From Candidatus Nomurabacteria bacterium RIFCSPLOWO2_12_FULL_40_42 (GTDB taxonomy: Bacteria; Patescibacteriota; Minisyncoccia; Phycocordibacterales; UBA9973): 32,911 nucleotides of DNA. Made by a program: the position numbers and the translations under genes. The notes under the pieces were generated by a model, which was not told the origin of the DNA, did no database searches, and saw only the letters and a list, made by a program, of their open reading frames with translations. The stretch is taken from assembly GCA_001786195.1 (NCBI GenBank), contig MFVS01000008.1, positions 85,057-117,967 on the forward strand, given 5' to 3'. Shown piece by piece: positions 1 through 5,877 of this stretch. The stretch's first letter is position 1; the number at the start of each line of letters is the position of its first letter.

Positions 1-144
1 GACATTTATGATTTTGAGTCTGATTTAAAAATTATTCATCCGGAAAATAAACACATTAAAGACAAAATCCGCCAGCAATTACAATTTTTGCGTGACAAAA
101 ATTACCTTGATTTTATTGGTCAGGGAAGATATCGACTCAGATAG
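1..144 (+). CDS. C-terminal fragment of a DpnI-like restriction endonuclease (5' end outside window)
   Basis: The frame is open from the first base and stops at TAG 142-144, leaving 47 residues. The tail contains IYDFE, then a P-x-N-x-H-x-KDKIRQQLQFLRD stretch, and ends in FIGQGRYRLR. This matches my knowledge of the winged-helix C-terminal domain of DpnI and Dam-replacing proteins, which recognises methylated GATC. The catalytic PD-(D/E)xK domain would lie upstream of the window. Two GATC sites follow directly at about 163-174. The family call rests on this short tail only. The neighbours are small unknown ORFs on the same strand. Confidence 0.6.
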   Translation, partial: DIYDFESDLKIIHPENKHIKDKIRQQLQFLRDKNYLDFIGQGRYRLR

Positions 145-178
145 TTGACTTTATTTTGTATTTGATCAAAGATCAGGT

Positions 179-340
179 ATGGACATCAGCAGGGAATTGG
201 CTATCAAAATTTTAAAGTATTTAGACCAACATCCGGATTTTTATTTTCCGTTTTGGGTTGTGTGCAAGGAATATACTCCCGAGGACGATGACTTTGTGGA
301 AATTGAGCCGAAAGAATGGGAGATGATTGCGGAAGATTAA
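179..340 (+). CDS. Small hypothetical acidic protein (53 aa)
   Basis: A short ORF starts at ATG 179 and stops at TAA 338, just downstream of the DpnI-like gene and preceded by two GATC sequences. The product begins MDISRELAIKILKYLD and ends in a strongly acidic half (EYTPEDDDFVEIEPKEWEMIAED). The N-terminal helix, the central aromatic FYFPFWVV segment and the acidic tail look like a real small protein rather than noise. No family is recognised. Its place directly after a restriction gene could indicate a partner or regulator, but nothing in the sequence proves this. Confidence 0.45.
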   Translation: MDISRELAIKILKYLDQHPDFYFPFWVVCKEYTPEDDDFVEIEPKEWEMIAED

Positions 341-403
341 ATTTATCAGACATTTCAGTTATGGGAGAATTTACAGAATTTATATGAAGAAACAGTAGTG
401 TTG

Positions 404-607
404 ATGTCTAAAGGTTTCATAGAGAAAATTACAAACGAGTCGCTAGAAAAACATATTGCTGAATTGGCAAAAAATTACAGAAAAGAATGGAAAGAAGAAT
501 TGTCAGAAAGCGCAAAGATTAAAGAATATGGATTTAATGAATTCATTGACGGCAAAGCCGAAGCCTACGAAGATTGTTTAGAAATAATTAGGGAGTATAA
601 TAACTAA
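404..607 (+). CDS. Small hypothetical helical protein (67 aa)
   Basis: An ORF stops at TAA 605-607. GTG 398, TTG 401 and ATG 404 are all in frame; ATG is preferred because none has a clear ribosome-binding site. The product is highly charged and predicted mostly helical (IEKITNESLEKHIAELAK, then ...DGKAEAYEDCLEIIREY). The C-terminal part resembles many small phage or restriction-associated helical proteins, but no specific family is recognised. It is co-oriented with the small ORFs around it and no promoter is obvious. Confidence 0.5.
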   Translation: MSKGFIEKITNESLEKHIAELAKNYRKEWKEELSESAKIKEYGFNEFIDGKAEAYEDCLEIIREYNN

Positions 608-628
608 TTCACTTAGTGTGTAAAATAT

Positions 629-784
629 ATGTTCATTTATCATAAAGACAAAACGATAACTATTAAGTGTTCTGATGAGAAATTTCGTACATATGTTTTG
701 GATGAAAAAGAATTTCTAGAATACATCAAAACTGGAGAATTTGATTATGAAAGACACATAGAAGTTGATAGTTCGATAATGTAG
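629..784 (+). CDS. Small hypothetical protein (51 aa)
   Basis: ATG 629 to TAG 782-784. The product starts MFIYHKDKTITIKC, and its core has the pattern KFRTYVLDEKEFLEYIKTGEF, which alternates like a small alpha/beta fold. No domain is recognised. It lies 21 bp after the preceding small ORF and 37 bp before the ClpS-like gene, so the four short genes may share a transcript. Low certainty because of its length. Confidence 0.35.
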   Translation: MFIYHKDKTITIKCSDEKFRTYVLDEKEFLEYIKTGEFDYERHIEVDSSIM

Positions 785-821
785 CGAGAATTTGGCGAGA
801 ATAATTCTTGAGATTACAACA

Positions 822-1100
822 ATGCCAACCCAAACCACAATCGACCCTAAAATCACTTTACTTACTGAAAAAGAATTAATATGGCAGGTGATTCTTTTTA
901 ATTGCAATTGCCATACTTTTGATGAGGTGATTGAGCAGCTTGTGCAAGCCATCGGATGTTCGAGTGCGACTGCTTCTCAATTAGCGCAAGTTGCTGACCA
1001 GTTCGGTAGTGTGAAAGTATATGAGGGAGAAAAAGAGAGCTGTGGAAAGGTTGCCGATACATTGGGGAGGATTGGTTTGTTGGTAAAGGTAACTCAATAG
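822..1100 (+). CDS. clpS: ClpS-like adaptor protein (92 aa)
   Basis: The core reads WQVILFNCNCHTFDEVIEQL, then A-x-QLAQVADQFGSVKVYEG and GLLVKV. This fits the ClpS fold: the W-x-V-x-L-x-N strand, the H-T-F-x-x-V-I helix and the long A-x-x-LA helix. ClpS proteins bind the N-domain of ClpA/ClpC and deliver N-degron substrates. The usual acidic N-D-D after the first strand is N-C-N-C here, so substrate recognition may differ. ATG 822 is preferred over upstream TTG 792 because it gives the usual short flexible N-terminus. The last 37 bp of the coding region recur at 2191-2227 beyond the neighbouring TA genes. No Clp ATPase gene is in the window. Confidence 0.7.
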   Translation: MPTQTTIDPKITLLTEKELIWQVILFNCNCHTFDEVIEQLVQAIGCSSATASQLAQVADQFGSVKVYEGEKESCGKVADTLGRIGLLVKVTQ

Positions 1101-1120
1101 CTAGAAATTTTTCCAACCTA

Positions 1121-1155
1121 TGCTAAAATAAGTACATATTTAATTACGTAATTAA
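1121..1155 (+). promoter_or_regulatory. Extended -10 and 16-bp palindromic operator of the AbrB-like gene
   Basis: TG-C-TAAAAT lies at 1121-1129. It is followed by a perfect 16-bp palindrome, TTAATTACGTAATTAA, at 1140-1155, between the -10 and the start codon at 1166. AbrB/MazE-type proteins commonly bind such palindromes in their own promoters, so autoregulation is inferred. Confidence 0.55.
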
Positions 1156-1165
1156 TTACATATAT

Positions 1166-1357
1166 ATGAGTGTACAAAAAATGATAAACAAAAACATACG
1201 GAAACTTACCAAATTGGGTGGGAAGTCTTTGGCGGTGACTTTACCTCGGGAATTGGTGGTGGGGCTCGGGTGGAAGGAGAAGCAGAAAGTCGTGGTAAAG
1301 AAAAAAGGCAGTAAATTAATTATCAGTGACTGGAAACCTAAAAAAGCAAAAAGGTAA
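1166..1357 (+). CDS. AbrB/MazE (SpoVT-AbrB) family DNA-binding protein (63 aa)
   Basis: The product contains the swapped-hairpin AbrB pattern: IRKLTKLGGKSLAVTLPREL followed by LGWKEKQKVVVKKKGSKLIIS. These proteins are dimeric DNA-binding beta barrels, often antitoxins. No toxin follows immediately; the next gene is a separate HTH/Doc pair with its own promoter, so this may be an orphan antitoxin or a free-standing regulator. A palindrome between its -10 and start codon suggests autoregulation. The basic tail (WKPKKAKR) is typical of such small regulators. Confidence 0.75.
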   Translation: MSVQKMINKNIRKLTKLGGKSLAVTLPRELVVGLGWKEKQKVVVKKKGSKLIISDWKPKKAKR

Positions 1358-1396
1358 AAGAGTCTGTACCGTAATAGGGTATTTTGTTAACCTGTC

Positions 1397-1425
1397 TTGA
1401 CTTTAGAGTTAACAATTGTTAACAT
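1397..1425 (+). promoter_or_regulatory. Promoter with overlapping 16-bp palindrome for the HTH-Doc operon
   Basis: TTGACT 1397-1402 and TAACAT 1420-1425 are separated by 17 bp. A perfect palindrome, GTTAACAATTGTTAAC, fills 1408-1423, spanning the spacer and the -10. GTTAAC half-sites also occur near 1386 and 1439. This is the layout expected for an autorepressed toxin-antitoxin operon. Confidence 0.6.
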
Positions 1426-1456
1426 ATACAATGTATAACGTTAACAAGAAATTATA

Positions 1457-1738
1457 ATGGAAAATAAAGGCAAAAAAGCAATATTTATATCTATTGCTGA
1501 GCTGGCAAAAATGCTAGGAATTAGTCGTATTGCAGTGTTCAACAAGATAAAGAAAGGTCAGATCCCAGCAGAGAAGATTGGACGTTCTTATGCTATTTCC
1601 ATGGAGCATGTTGATGAGATAGTAAATGGTAAAGGTTCCAGGATACTAACAGAAGAAAAGAAAAAGTTGATAAAAGAGGCCGTTGCAAAAGTTATAAGGG
1701 ATTATGGAGATACTCTAAAGCTTCTTGGTAAGGAATAA
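1457..1738 (+). CDS. Helix-turn-helix antitoxin partner of the Doc toxin (93 aa)
   Basis: Residues 10-55 form an excisionase/MerR-like HTH: SIAELAKMLGISRIAVFNKIKKGQIPAEKIGRSYAI. It is followed by a helical tail (TEEKKKLIKEAVAKVIRDYG) of the kind that binds and neutralises Fic-fold toxins. It lies 2 bp upstream of the Doc-like gene, which is a standard antitoxin-toxin order. The 16-bp palindrome in its promoter is the likely operator. The antitoxin function is inferred from position and architecture. Confidence 0.75.
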   Translation: MENKGKKAIFISIAELAKMLGISRIAVFNKIKKGQIPAEKIGRSYAISMEHVDEIVNGKGSRILTEEKKKLIKEAVAKVIRDYGDTLKLLGKE

Positions 1739-1740
1739 AT

Positions 1741-2166
1741 ATGCAAATCAAACGGCTAACAATTGTAGATGTAGAATATGTTGCCCATACATTGGCGAAA
1801 CAAACCATGACATGGTCAGAGCCGATACCTGACTTTAGTACCAGATATACTAACGCCCTTGAAAGGAGTATTGAAGCGCCATTTCAGACATTTGGCTGCA
1901 AGCAACTTTATCCGAGTCTTCTCAAGAAATCCTCGATACTATTTTATTTGATGATCAAAAATCACCCTTTTCAAAACGGGAATAAGCGTTTGGCAATGAC
2001 CACATTGTTTATATTTCTGTTTCAAAATAAAAAGTGGCTTAAAGTTGATAATCAAGAATTGTATAATTTTGCAAGATGGGTTGCTGAAAGTAATGCAAAG
2101 TTAAAAGATGACACTGTTCGCGCGATAGAGACTTTTTTGAGAAATTATATGGTTGATATAAAATAA
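1741..2166 (+). CDS. doc: Doc/Fic-fold toxin, death-on-curing family (141 aa)
   Basis: Residues 75-83 read HPFQNGNKR, the Fic/Doc loop with catalytic His75, followed by the helix LAMTTLFIFLFQNKKWL. A Lys replaces the second Asn/Gly position of AMPylating Fic enzymes (GNGR), as in Doc proteins, which phosphorylate EF-Tu. The length fits Doc (about 126-140 aa). There is no inhibitory S/T-xxx-E-G/N motif, so control should come from the HTH protein encoded 2 bp upstream. GGTAAGGA in the antitoxin tail may serve as its ribosome-binding site. EF-Tu as the target is known for Doc and not shown here. Confidence 0.85.
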   Translation: MQIKRLTIVDVEYVAHTLAKQTMTWSEPIPDFSTRYTNALERSIEAPFQTFGCKQLYPSLLKKSSILFYLMIKNHPFQNGNKRLAMTTLFIFLFQNKKWLKVDNQELYNFARWVAESNAKLKDDTVRAIETFLRNYMVDIK

Positions 2167-2190
2167 TCGTGAGCGAATCAGAAACACGGT

Positions 2191-2227
2191 TACATTGGGG
2201 AGGATTGGTTTATTGGTAAAGGTAACT
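2191..2227 (+). repeat. Duplicated 3' tail of the ClpS-like gene
   Basis: These 37 bp match 1058-1094, the last codons of the ClpS-like gene, with one mismatch (G to A). The two copies are direct repeats bracketing the AbrB and HTH-Doc genes. This fits insertion or duplication of that block by recombination at the gene end. Confidence 0.75.
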
Positions 2228-2326
2228 TCATTTTCATGTTAAAATACTTACTATGCCCGACTAAATAATCTGAAAACATGAATTTGCTTATTTCCATATA
2301 TATGCTAAAGTGTAAATATAAATAAT

Positions 2327-2332
2327 TATAAT
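2327..2332 (+). promoter_or_regulatory. -10 hexamer of the class II Fic gene
   Basis: TATAAT ends 7 nt before ATG 2340, so the transcript probably starts at or next to the start codon. No convincing -35 hexamer was found. Confidence 0.45.
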
Positions 2333-2339
2333 TACAGAT

Positions 2340-3470
2340 ATGAAACAAACATTTAAATCAGGCATATACAAACAACAGCTGGAATATAAAAGTTTCAGCC
2401 CTTTTCCTATTAATAAACTTTTTGAATGGGAAGATAGAAAAATTGACGTATTGCTCGCTGAAGCAATGCGACTTTTGGGTGAACTCAATGCTTATTCCAC
2501 CCTTGTTCCCGATGTAGACTATTTCATAAAAATGCACATTGCCAAAGAGGCGACCACTTCGAGTCGGATTGAGGGTACGAAAACCGGAATCGATGAAGTC
2601 TTGTCTCCCAAAGAGGATATCCAACCCGAGCGAAGAAATGATTGGAAAGAAGTGCAGAACTATATTCAAGCCATCAATCACTCGATCAAAGAGTTAAGTA
2701 GTTTACCTTTATCTATTCGACTTCTAAGATCTGCCCATAAAATTCTTTTGTCAGGTGTACGAGGCGAACATAAAACTCCCGGAGAAATACGCACCAGTCA
2801 AAATTGGATTGGCGGGTCTAATTTAAAAGACGCTTTCTTTATCCCGCCTCATCCAAGCGAGGTCGGGGATTTGCTATCTGACCTTGAAAAGTTTTGGTAC
2901 AACAAACAGTTGGACATACCGCTATTGATTAAGATTGCGGTTAGTCATTATCAATTTGAAACTATACACCCGTTTCTAGATGGTAATGGGAGAATTGGTC
3001 GTTTGCTGATCACCCTTCAATTGGTTGAAGCGAAAGTTTTGCGTAAACCAACTTTGTATCTTTCAGATTTCTTTGCTCGAAACAAAGGATCCTATTATGA
3101 TTCTTTAACACTAGTGCGTTCGTCCAATAGTTTGGAGCAATGGATTAAATTCTTTATTTCTGGAGTTATTGAAACAGCCACGAAGGGTAAAGAGACTTTT
3201 GAAAAGATTGTCGCTTTGCGGCAGAAATATGAAAAAAAGATAATGACAATTGGCCGGCGCGCAGAGTTGGGACAAAAGCTTCTGCTTAGGTTTTTCTCCA
3301 ATCCGATCATGGGAGTGAGTCAAATCGCTTCGGAGCTTGAAGTGGCTTTCATAACCGCCAATAGATTAGTAGATGAATTTGAAAAGAAGGGGATGTTGAG
3401 AGAGAAAACTGGTTTTTCCAGAAATCGATCATTTGAGTTATATGAATATGTAGCTTTATTTGATAAATGA
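2340..3470 (+). CDS. Class II Fic-domain AMP-transferase with N-terminal inhibitory helix (376 aa)
   Basis: Residues 210-218 are HPFLDGNGR, the complete AMPylation motif. SSRIEG at 74-79 matches the inhibitory S/T-xxx-E-G helix, so this is a self-inhibited class II Fic protein like the SoFic group. The N-terminal Fic_N-type region precedes it. The C-terminal 80 residues form a winged helix ([30 protein letters not shown]). Fic enzymes transfer AMP from ATP to Ser/Thr/Tyr of targets; the target here is unknown. A TATAAT ends 7 nt before the start, suggesting leaderless expression. The gene is monocistronic by spacing. Confidence 0.9.
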   Translation: MKQTFKSGIYKQQLEYKSFSPFPINKLFEWEDRKIDVLLAEAMRLLGELNAYSTLVPDVDYFIKMHIAKEATTSSRIEGTKTGIDEVLSPKEDIQPERRNDWKEVQNYIQAINHSIKELSSLPLSIRLLRSAHKILLSGVRGEHKTPGEIRTSQNWIGGSNLKDAFFIPPHPSEVGDLLSDLEKFWYNKQLDIPLLIKIAVSHYQFETIHPFLDGNGRIGRLLITLQLVEAKVLRKPTLYLSDFFARNKGSYYDSLTLVRSSNSLEQWIKFFISGVIETATKGKETFEKIVALRQKYEKKIMTIGRRAELGQKLLLRFFSNPIMGVSQIASELEVAFITANRLVDEFEKKGMLREKTGFSRNRSFELYEYVALFDK

Positions 3471-3503
3471 TTAAAATATCGCTATTAAATTTCCCCCAAC
3501 CTG

Positions 3504-3512
3504 TGCTAAAAT
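3504..3512 (+). promoter_or_regulatory. Extended -10 promoter of the DUF4105 gene
   Basis: TG-C-TAAAAT ends 6 nt before GTG 3519, which puts the expected transcription start on the start codon. Confidence 0.6.
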
Positions 3513-3518
3513 GTTTAG

Positions 3519-4355
3519 GTGAAATCTAAAATTAAAAAAGTTCTTAAGGTGTTCTTTATAATAACTGTGGTCATCGCAGTTGCTTATTTTATTTTCTCTC
3601 TCATTGTCCGACCTTCTTTAGACCGTGAGTGGAATAAGGATCAGGAAATTTTAGCGCGAGTGACTTTTGATGGCAATCTAATTTATGTTACAAATATTCG
3701 AAATATAAACTATCGATCAACTACAGACTATGACGTCCGGTATTATGATAAAGTTTTCGATTTAAATAAACTGAATTCAGTTTGGTATATGGTAGAACCT
3801 TTTTCTGGCTATGGCGCTGGAGCGGCTCATACTTTGGTGTCTTTTGGATTTGAAAGTGGAGACTATGTTTCTATATCTGTCGAAATACGAAAAGAAAAAG
3901 GTGAAAAGTTCTCTGCTTTGAAAGGTCTTTTGAGGCAATACGAGCTAGTGTATGTTATTGCTGACGAACGAGATGTTGTAAAATTGAGATCAAATTATCG
4001 CAAAGATGAAGTCTTCTTGTATCCAGTTGTAACTACAAGAGAAAATATGCAAAAGCTTTTTGTGTCAATGCTCAATAGAGCCAATAAGCTGGCCACTCGT
4101 CCCGAATTCTACAACACTCTCACCAGCACCTGCACTACGAATATAGTTTCTCATGTAAATGAAATTGTTTCTGGTAGAATTCCTTTCAGCTTTAAAGTTT
4201 TAATGCCGGCATATTCTGATGAATTAGCATATAAAATTGGTCTTATCGATAATACGATTCCTTTTGAAGAATTGAGAAATAAATATCATATAAACGAAAG
4301 AGCCTTGCAATATGCTGATAGTCCTGATTTTTCAAAAATGATCAGGGAAGAATGA
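3519..4355 (+). CDS. Membrane-anchored DUF4105 (Lnb N-terminal periplasmic domain) protein (278 aa)
   Basis: One transmembrane segment (residues about 11-30, VFFIITVVIAVAYFIFSLIV) anchors an extracytoplasmic domain. Diagnostic stretches include RNINYRSTTDYDVRYYDK, AHTLVSFGF, SVEIRKEKGEKFS, RQYELVYVIADERD, LRSNYR and EFYNTLTSTCTTNI. These fit the DUF4105/Lnb family. H104 in the AHT motif and the Cys in STCTTNI resemble a papain-like catalytic pair. GTG 3519 is chosen because it directly follows the extended -10 and precedes the anchor. The substrate is unknown; the related Lnb domain is linked to lacto-N-biosidase in bifidobacteria. Confidence 0.8.
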   Translation: MKSKIKKVLKVFFIITVVIAVAYFIFSLIVRPSLDREWNKDQEILARVTFDGNLIYVTNIRNINYRSTTDYDVRYYDKVFDLNKLNSVWYMVEPFSGYGAGAAHTLVSFGFESGDYVSISVEIRKEKGEKFSALKGLLRQYELVYVIADERDVVKLRSNYRKDEVFLYPVVTTRENMQKLFVSMLNRANKLATRPEFYNTLTSTCTTNIVSHVNEIVSGRIPFSFKVLMPAYSDELAYKIGLIDNTIPFEELRNKYHINERALQYADSPDFSKMIREE

Positions 4356-4450
4356 GAATAGTTTTAGTAACATTAGTAGCTGTTATTGTTATTATCACGG
4401 GCAGATTTTTATGGATATTAAATTGGAAGAGAAAACAAAAAACGCATTGA
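4352..4450 (+). CDS. Possible 32-aa transmembrane peptide
   Basis: An ATGA overlap with the DUF4105 stop opens a frame reading MRIVLVTLVAVIVIITGRF and then a basic tail, ending at TGA 4448-4450 inside the next gene. The hydrophobic core looks like one membrane helix. Its overlap with the following gene makes it doubtful; it could be a translational coupler or chance. Confidence 0.2.
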   Translation: MRIVLVTLVAVIVIITGRFLWILNWKRKQKTH

Positions 4451-4887
4451 TTTGGATTGTGGATATTTTAAATAAACATCAAATACCTTTTCAAATATCG
4501 GGAGGTTTTGCGGCTAAGATGCATGGTTCGCCACGGCCGCTCAATGATATTGATATAGATATTCCGCAAGACCAGTTTTCAAAAATTACAAGTGAGGTAA
4601 AAAAATATATCACTTACGCTCCGGGCTATTTTAAAGATAAAAAATGGAATCTCTATATCATGACTTTGAATTATCATGGGCAGGAAATAGATATCGGCAG
4701 TGCGGATGTAAAAATATACGACAATGCAAGCCAGACTTGGCTGCCTTTTGCCACTAATTTCGAAAAATCAGTCTGGAAAGAAGTTGCCGGTATTAAAGTG
4801 CCAGTGATGCCGAAGGAAGAATTAATTTTTTATAAGAAATTTCTCGATGGAGAGCACCAGAAAGTTGACATAGAAGCTTTGTCTTGA
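4411..4887 (+). CDS. Nucleotidyltransferase-fold protein (158 aa)
   Basis: GGFAAKMHGSPRPLNDIDIDI at residues 31-51 has the GG, R/N and D-x-D-x-D spacing of the Pol-beta-like nucleotidyltransferase fold, close to AbiEii-type or aminoglycoside-nucleotidyltransferase-like proteins. Later residues include EIDIGSADVKI and the tail MPKEELIFYKKFLDG, typical of those families (K-x-x-LL-x-x-x-x...D). Such enzymes transfer NMP to RNA, proteins or small molecules; the target cannot be read here. It starts 55 bp after the DUF4105 stop and is probably cotranscribed. No HEPN or AbiEi partner is adjacent. Confidence 0.7.
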   Translation: MDIKLEEKTKNALIWIVDILNKHQIPFQISGGFAAKMHGSPRPLNDIDIDIPQDQFSKITSEVKKYITYAPGYFKDKKWNLYIMTLNYHGQEIDIGSADVKIYDNASQTWLPFATNFEKSVWKEVAGIKVPVMPKEELIFYKKFLDGEHQKVDIEALS

Positions 4888-4897
4888 AGCACAAATT

Positions 4898-4925
4898 TTG
4901 AATTATTTTCGAAATTTGCTACAAT
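4898..4925 (+). promoter_or_regulatory. Promoter of the 93-aa conserved gene
   Basis: TTGAAT 4898-4903 and TACAAT 4920-4925 are 16 bp apart, with TG at 4917-4918 forming an extended -10. The hexamer ends 8 nt before ATG 4934. Confidence 0.55.
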
Positions 4926-4933
4926 AGTTAAAT

Positions 4934-5215
4934 ATGATCGATCCGAAAAAAATAGATATGAATCAACTGCCGAAGAAGTTTGTGGATGGGGCTATTGGCG
5001 CCCATGGCAAAGAAATTTTCTCTTTTGCTCTCACGAGCGGGAACAATCTGGATTCTTTTGCGACCACGCCACAAGTGATGAAAAGCATCGCTCTGTGGCT
5101 CAATGCGCAGATAGCGAATTATGAAAAACAGTTCGGCGCTATCGACATGACTCCGCCGCAAATCTCGAGCCCGATCCAGATGGCCGACCTCAAAAAGCCG
5201 GGAGAGAATAAATAA
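4934..5215 (+). CDS. Small hypothetical protein, DUF3467-like features (93 aa)
   Basis: The product has a beta-rich start (GAHGKEIFSFALTSGNN) followed by TPQVMKSIALWLNAQIANYEKQFGAI. That pattern, with a short strand pair and a helix ending in YEKxFG, resembles DUF3467-type proteins. The Pro-rich tail (PPQISSPIQMADLKKPGE) is probably disordered. No signal peptide is present. It has its own promoter and lies alone between the nucleotidyltransferase-fold gene and the ArsR-like gene. Function unknown; the DUF3467 resemblance is only by eye. Confidence 0.65.
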   Translation: MIDPKKIDMNQLPKKFVDGAIGAHGKEIFSFALTSGNNLDSFATTPQVMKSIALWLNAQIANYEKQFGAIDMTPPQISSPIQMADLKKPGENK

Positions 5216-5248
5216 AAAAATTTTTGCACCTCTATTCTTTATTTTCTA

Positions 5249-5260
5249 ATTCGTACGAAT
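5249..5260. promoter_or_regulatory. Palindromic operator copy 1, upstream of the ArsR-like gene
   Basis: The perfect 12-bp palindrome ATTCGTACGAAT lies 23 bp upstream of the -10 of the regulator gene. It sits in a conserved block of about 42 bp (5233-5274) that starts TATTCTTTATTT and ends ATAGAAA. The same block recurs at 5591-5632. Confidence 0.7.
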
Positions 5261-5279
5261 AGGTAAATAGAAAAAGTGG

Positions 5280-5288
5280 TGATATAAT
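5280..5288 (+). promoter_or_regulatory. Extended -10 of the ArsR-like gene
   Basis: TG-A-TATAAT ends 7 nt before ATG 5296, predicting a leaderless or near-leaderless transcript. The palindromic operator is immediately upstream. Confidence 0.65.
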
Positions 5289-5295
5289 ATTTATT

Positions 5296-5574
5296 ATGAA
5301 GGAATATGAAAAAACACTCAAAGCTCTTGCTAATCGTCGGCGTCTACAGATTATAAAATATCTCAAGGATAAAAAGCAGGGGACTGTCACAGAAATTGCC
5401 GGACATATAAAGTTATCATTTAAATCTACATCCAAACATCTGGCAGTATCCAAACATCTGGCAGTTTTGTTTAGCGCGGGAATTCTGGACAAAGAACAAA
5501 AAAGCCTCTCTATGTTTTATTTCGTTGTTGAACCATTGCCCAAAATAGCCAAGCATGTATTTGATATTATCTAG
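5296..5574 (+). CDS. ArsR-like winged-helix regulator with duplicated recognition-helix segment (92 aa)
   Basis: The protein has the ArsR winged-helix layout: KTLKALANRRRLQIIKYL, TVTEIAGHIKLSFKSTSKHL, then LFSAGILDKEQKSLSMFYFV as the wing. No Cys pair for metal sensing is visible. An 18-bp perfect tandem repeat (5430-5447 and 5448-5465) doubles SKHLAV, so the recognition helix reads SKHLAVSKHLAVL, six residues longer than normal. This could alter or abolish DNA binding. The 12-bp palindromes on both sides of the gene suggest autoregulation and control of the downstream ileS promoter region. The ligand is unknown. Confidence 0.8.
   Translation: MKEYEKTLKALANRRRLQIIKYLKDKKQGTVTEIAGHIKLSFKSTSKHLAVSKHLAVLFSAGILDKEQKSLSMFYFVVEPLPKIAKHVFDII
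5430..5465 (+). repeat. 18-bp perfect tandem duplication in the regulator gene
   Basis: ATCCAAACATCTGGCAGT occurs twice head to tail with no mismatch, which indicates a recent duplication. It adds six residues to the DNA-recognition helix. Confidence 0.85.
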
Positions 5575-5606
5575 AAAATTTTAATTCGCTTATTCTTTAT
5601 TTACCC

Positions 5607-5618
5607 ATTCGTACGAAT
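5607..5618. promoter_or_regulatory. Palindromic operator copy 2, upstream of the ileS T-box promoter
   Basis: A second ATTCGTACGAAT lies in the same wider block as copy 1, about 36 bp upstream of the ileS -35. A regulator bound here could affect transcription into the T-box leader. Confidence 0.65.
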
Positions 5619-5653
5619 AAGCCCATAGAAAATGCAAACAGTAATTGAGAGGA

Positions 5654-5681
5654 TTGATGTTGATTCATTTTATGTTATACT
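5654..5681 (+). promoter_or_regulatory. Promoter of the T-box/ileS transcript
   Basis: TTGATG 5654-5659 and TATACT 5676-5681 are 16 bp apart, with TG at 5673-5674 giving an extended -10. The expected start is near 5688, at the beginning of the T-box leader. Confidence 0.6.
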
Positions 5682-5687
5682 TTACAT

Positions 5688-5875
5688 ACAAGCGTTGAAG
5701 GGAGAATCACCCCGGAGCTTTGGGAAGAAACTAATTAGAACCCAACGGGTATGCCCGTTATAGCGGTAATGAAGTGTCCGCCTGCGTTAAAACTGCGGCG
5801 TGATGAAACAAGGTGGTACCACGAGAAAACTCGTCCTTGTATGGCAGATATCTGCTGTATAGTGACGAGTTTTTT
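5688..5875 (+). ncRNA. T-box riboswitch controlling ileS
   Basis: The T-box core GGTGGTACCACG is at 5812-5823. ACAAGG 5808-5813 pairs with CCTTGT 5835-5840 to form the antiterminator. AAAACTCGTC 5826-5835 can instead pair with GACGAGTTTT 5864-5873 to form a terminator followed by T residues. The two structures are mutually exclusive. An AACGGG/CCCGTT hairpin at 5744-5759 is part of the upstream stem region. ATC at 5706-5708 is a candidate Ile specifier codon, but the Stem I fold was not resolved. Uncharged tRNA-Ile should stabilise the antiterminator and allow ileS transcription. Confidence 0.92.
5826..5875 (+). terminator. T-box regulated terminator
   Basis: A 10-bp stem, AAAACTCGTC/GACGAGTTTT, encloses an inner hairpin (GGCAGATATCTGCT region) and ends in six T residues, directly before ATG 5878. 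The 5' arm is shared with the antiterminator. Confidence 0.85.
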
Positions 5876-5877
5876 AT

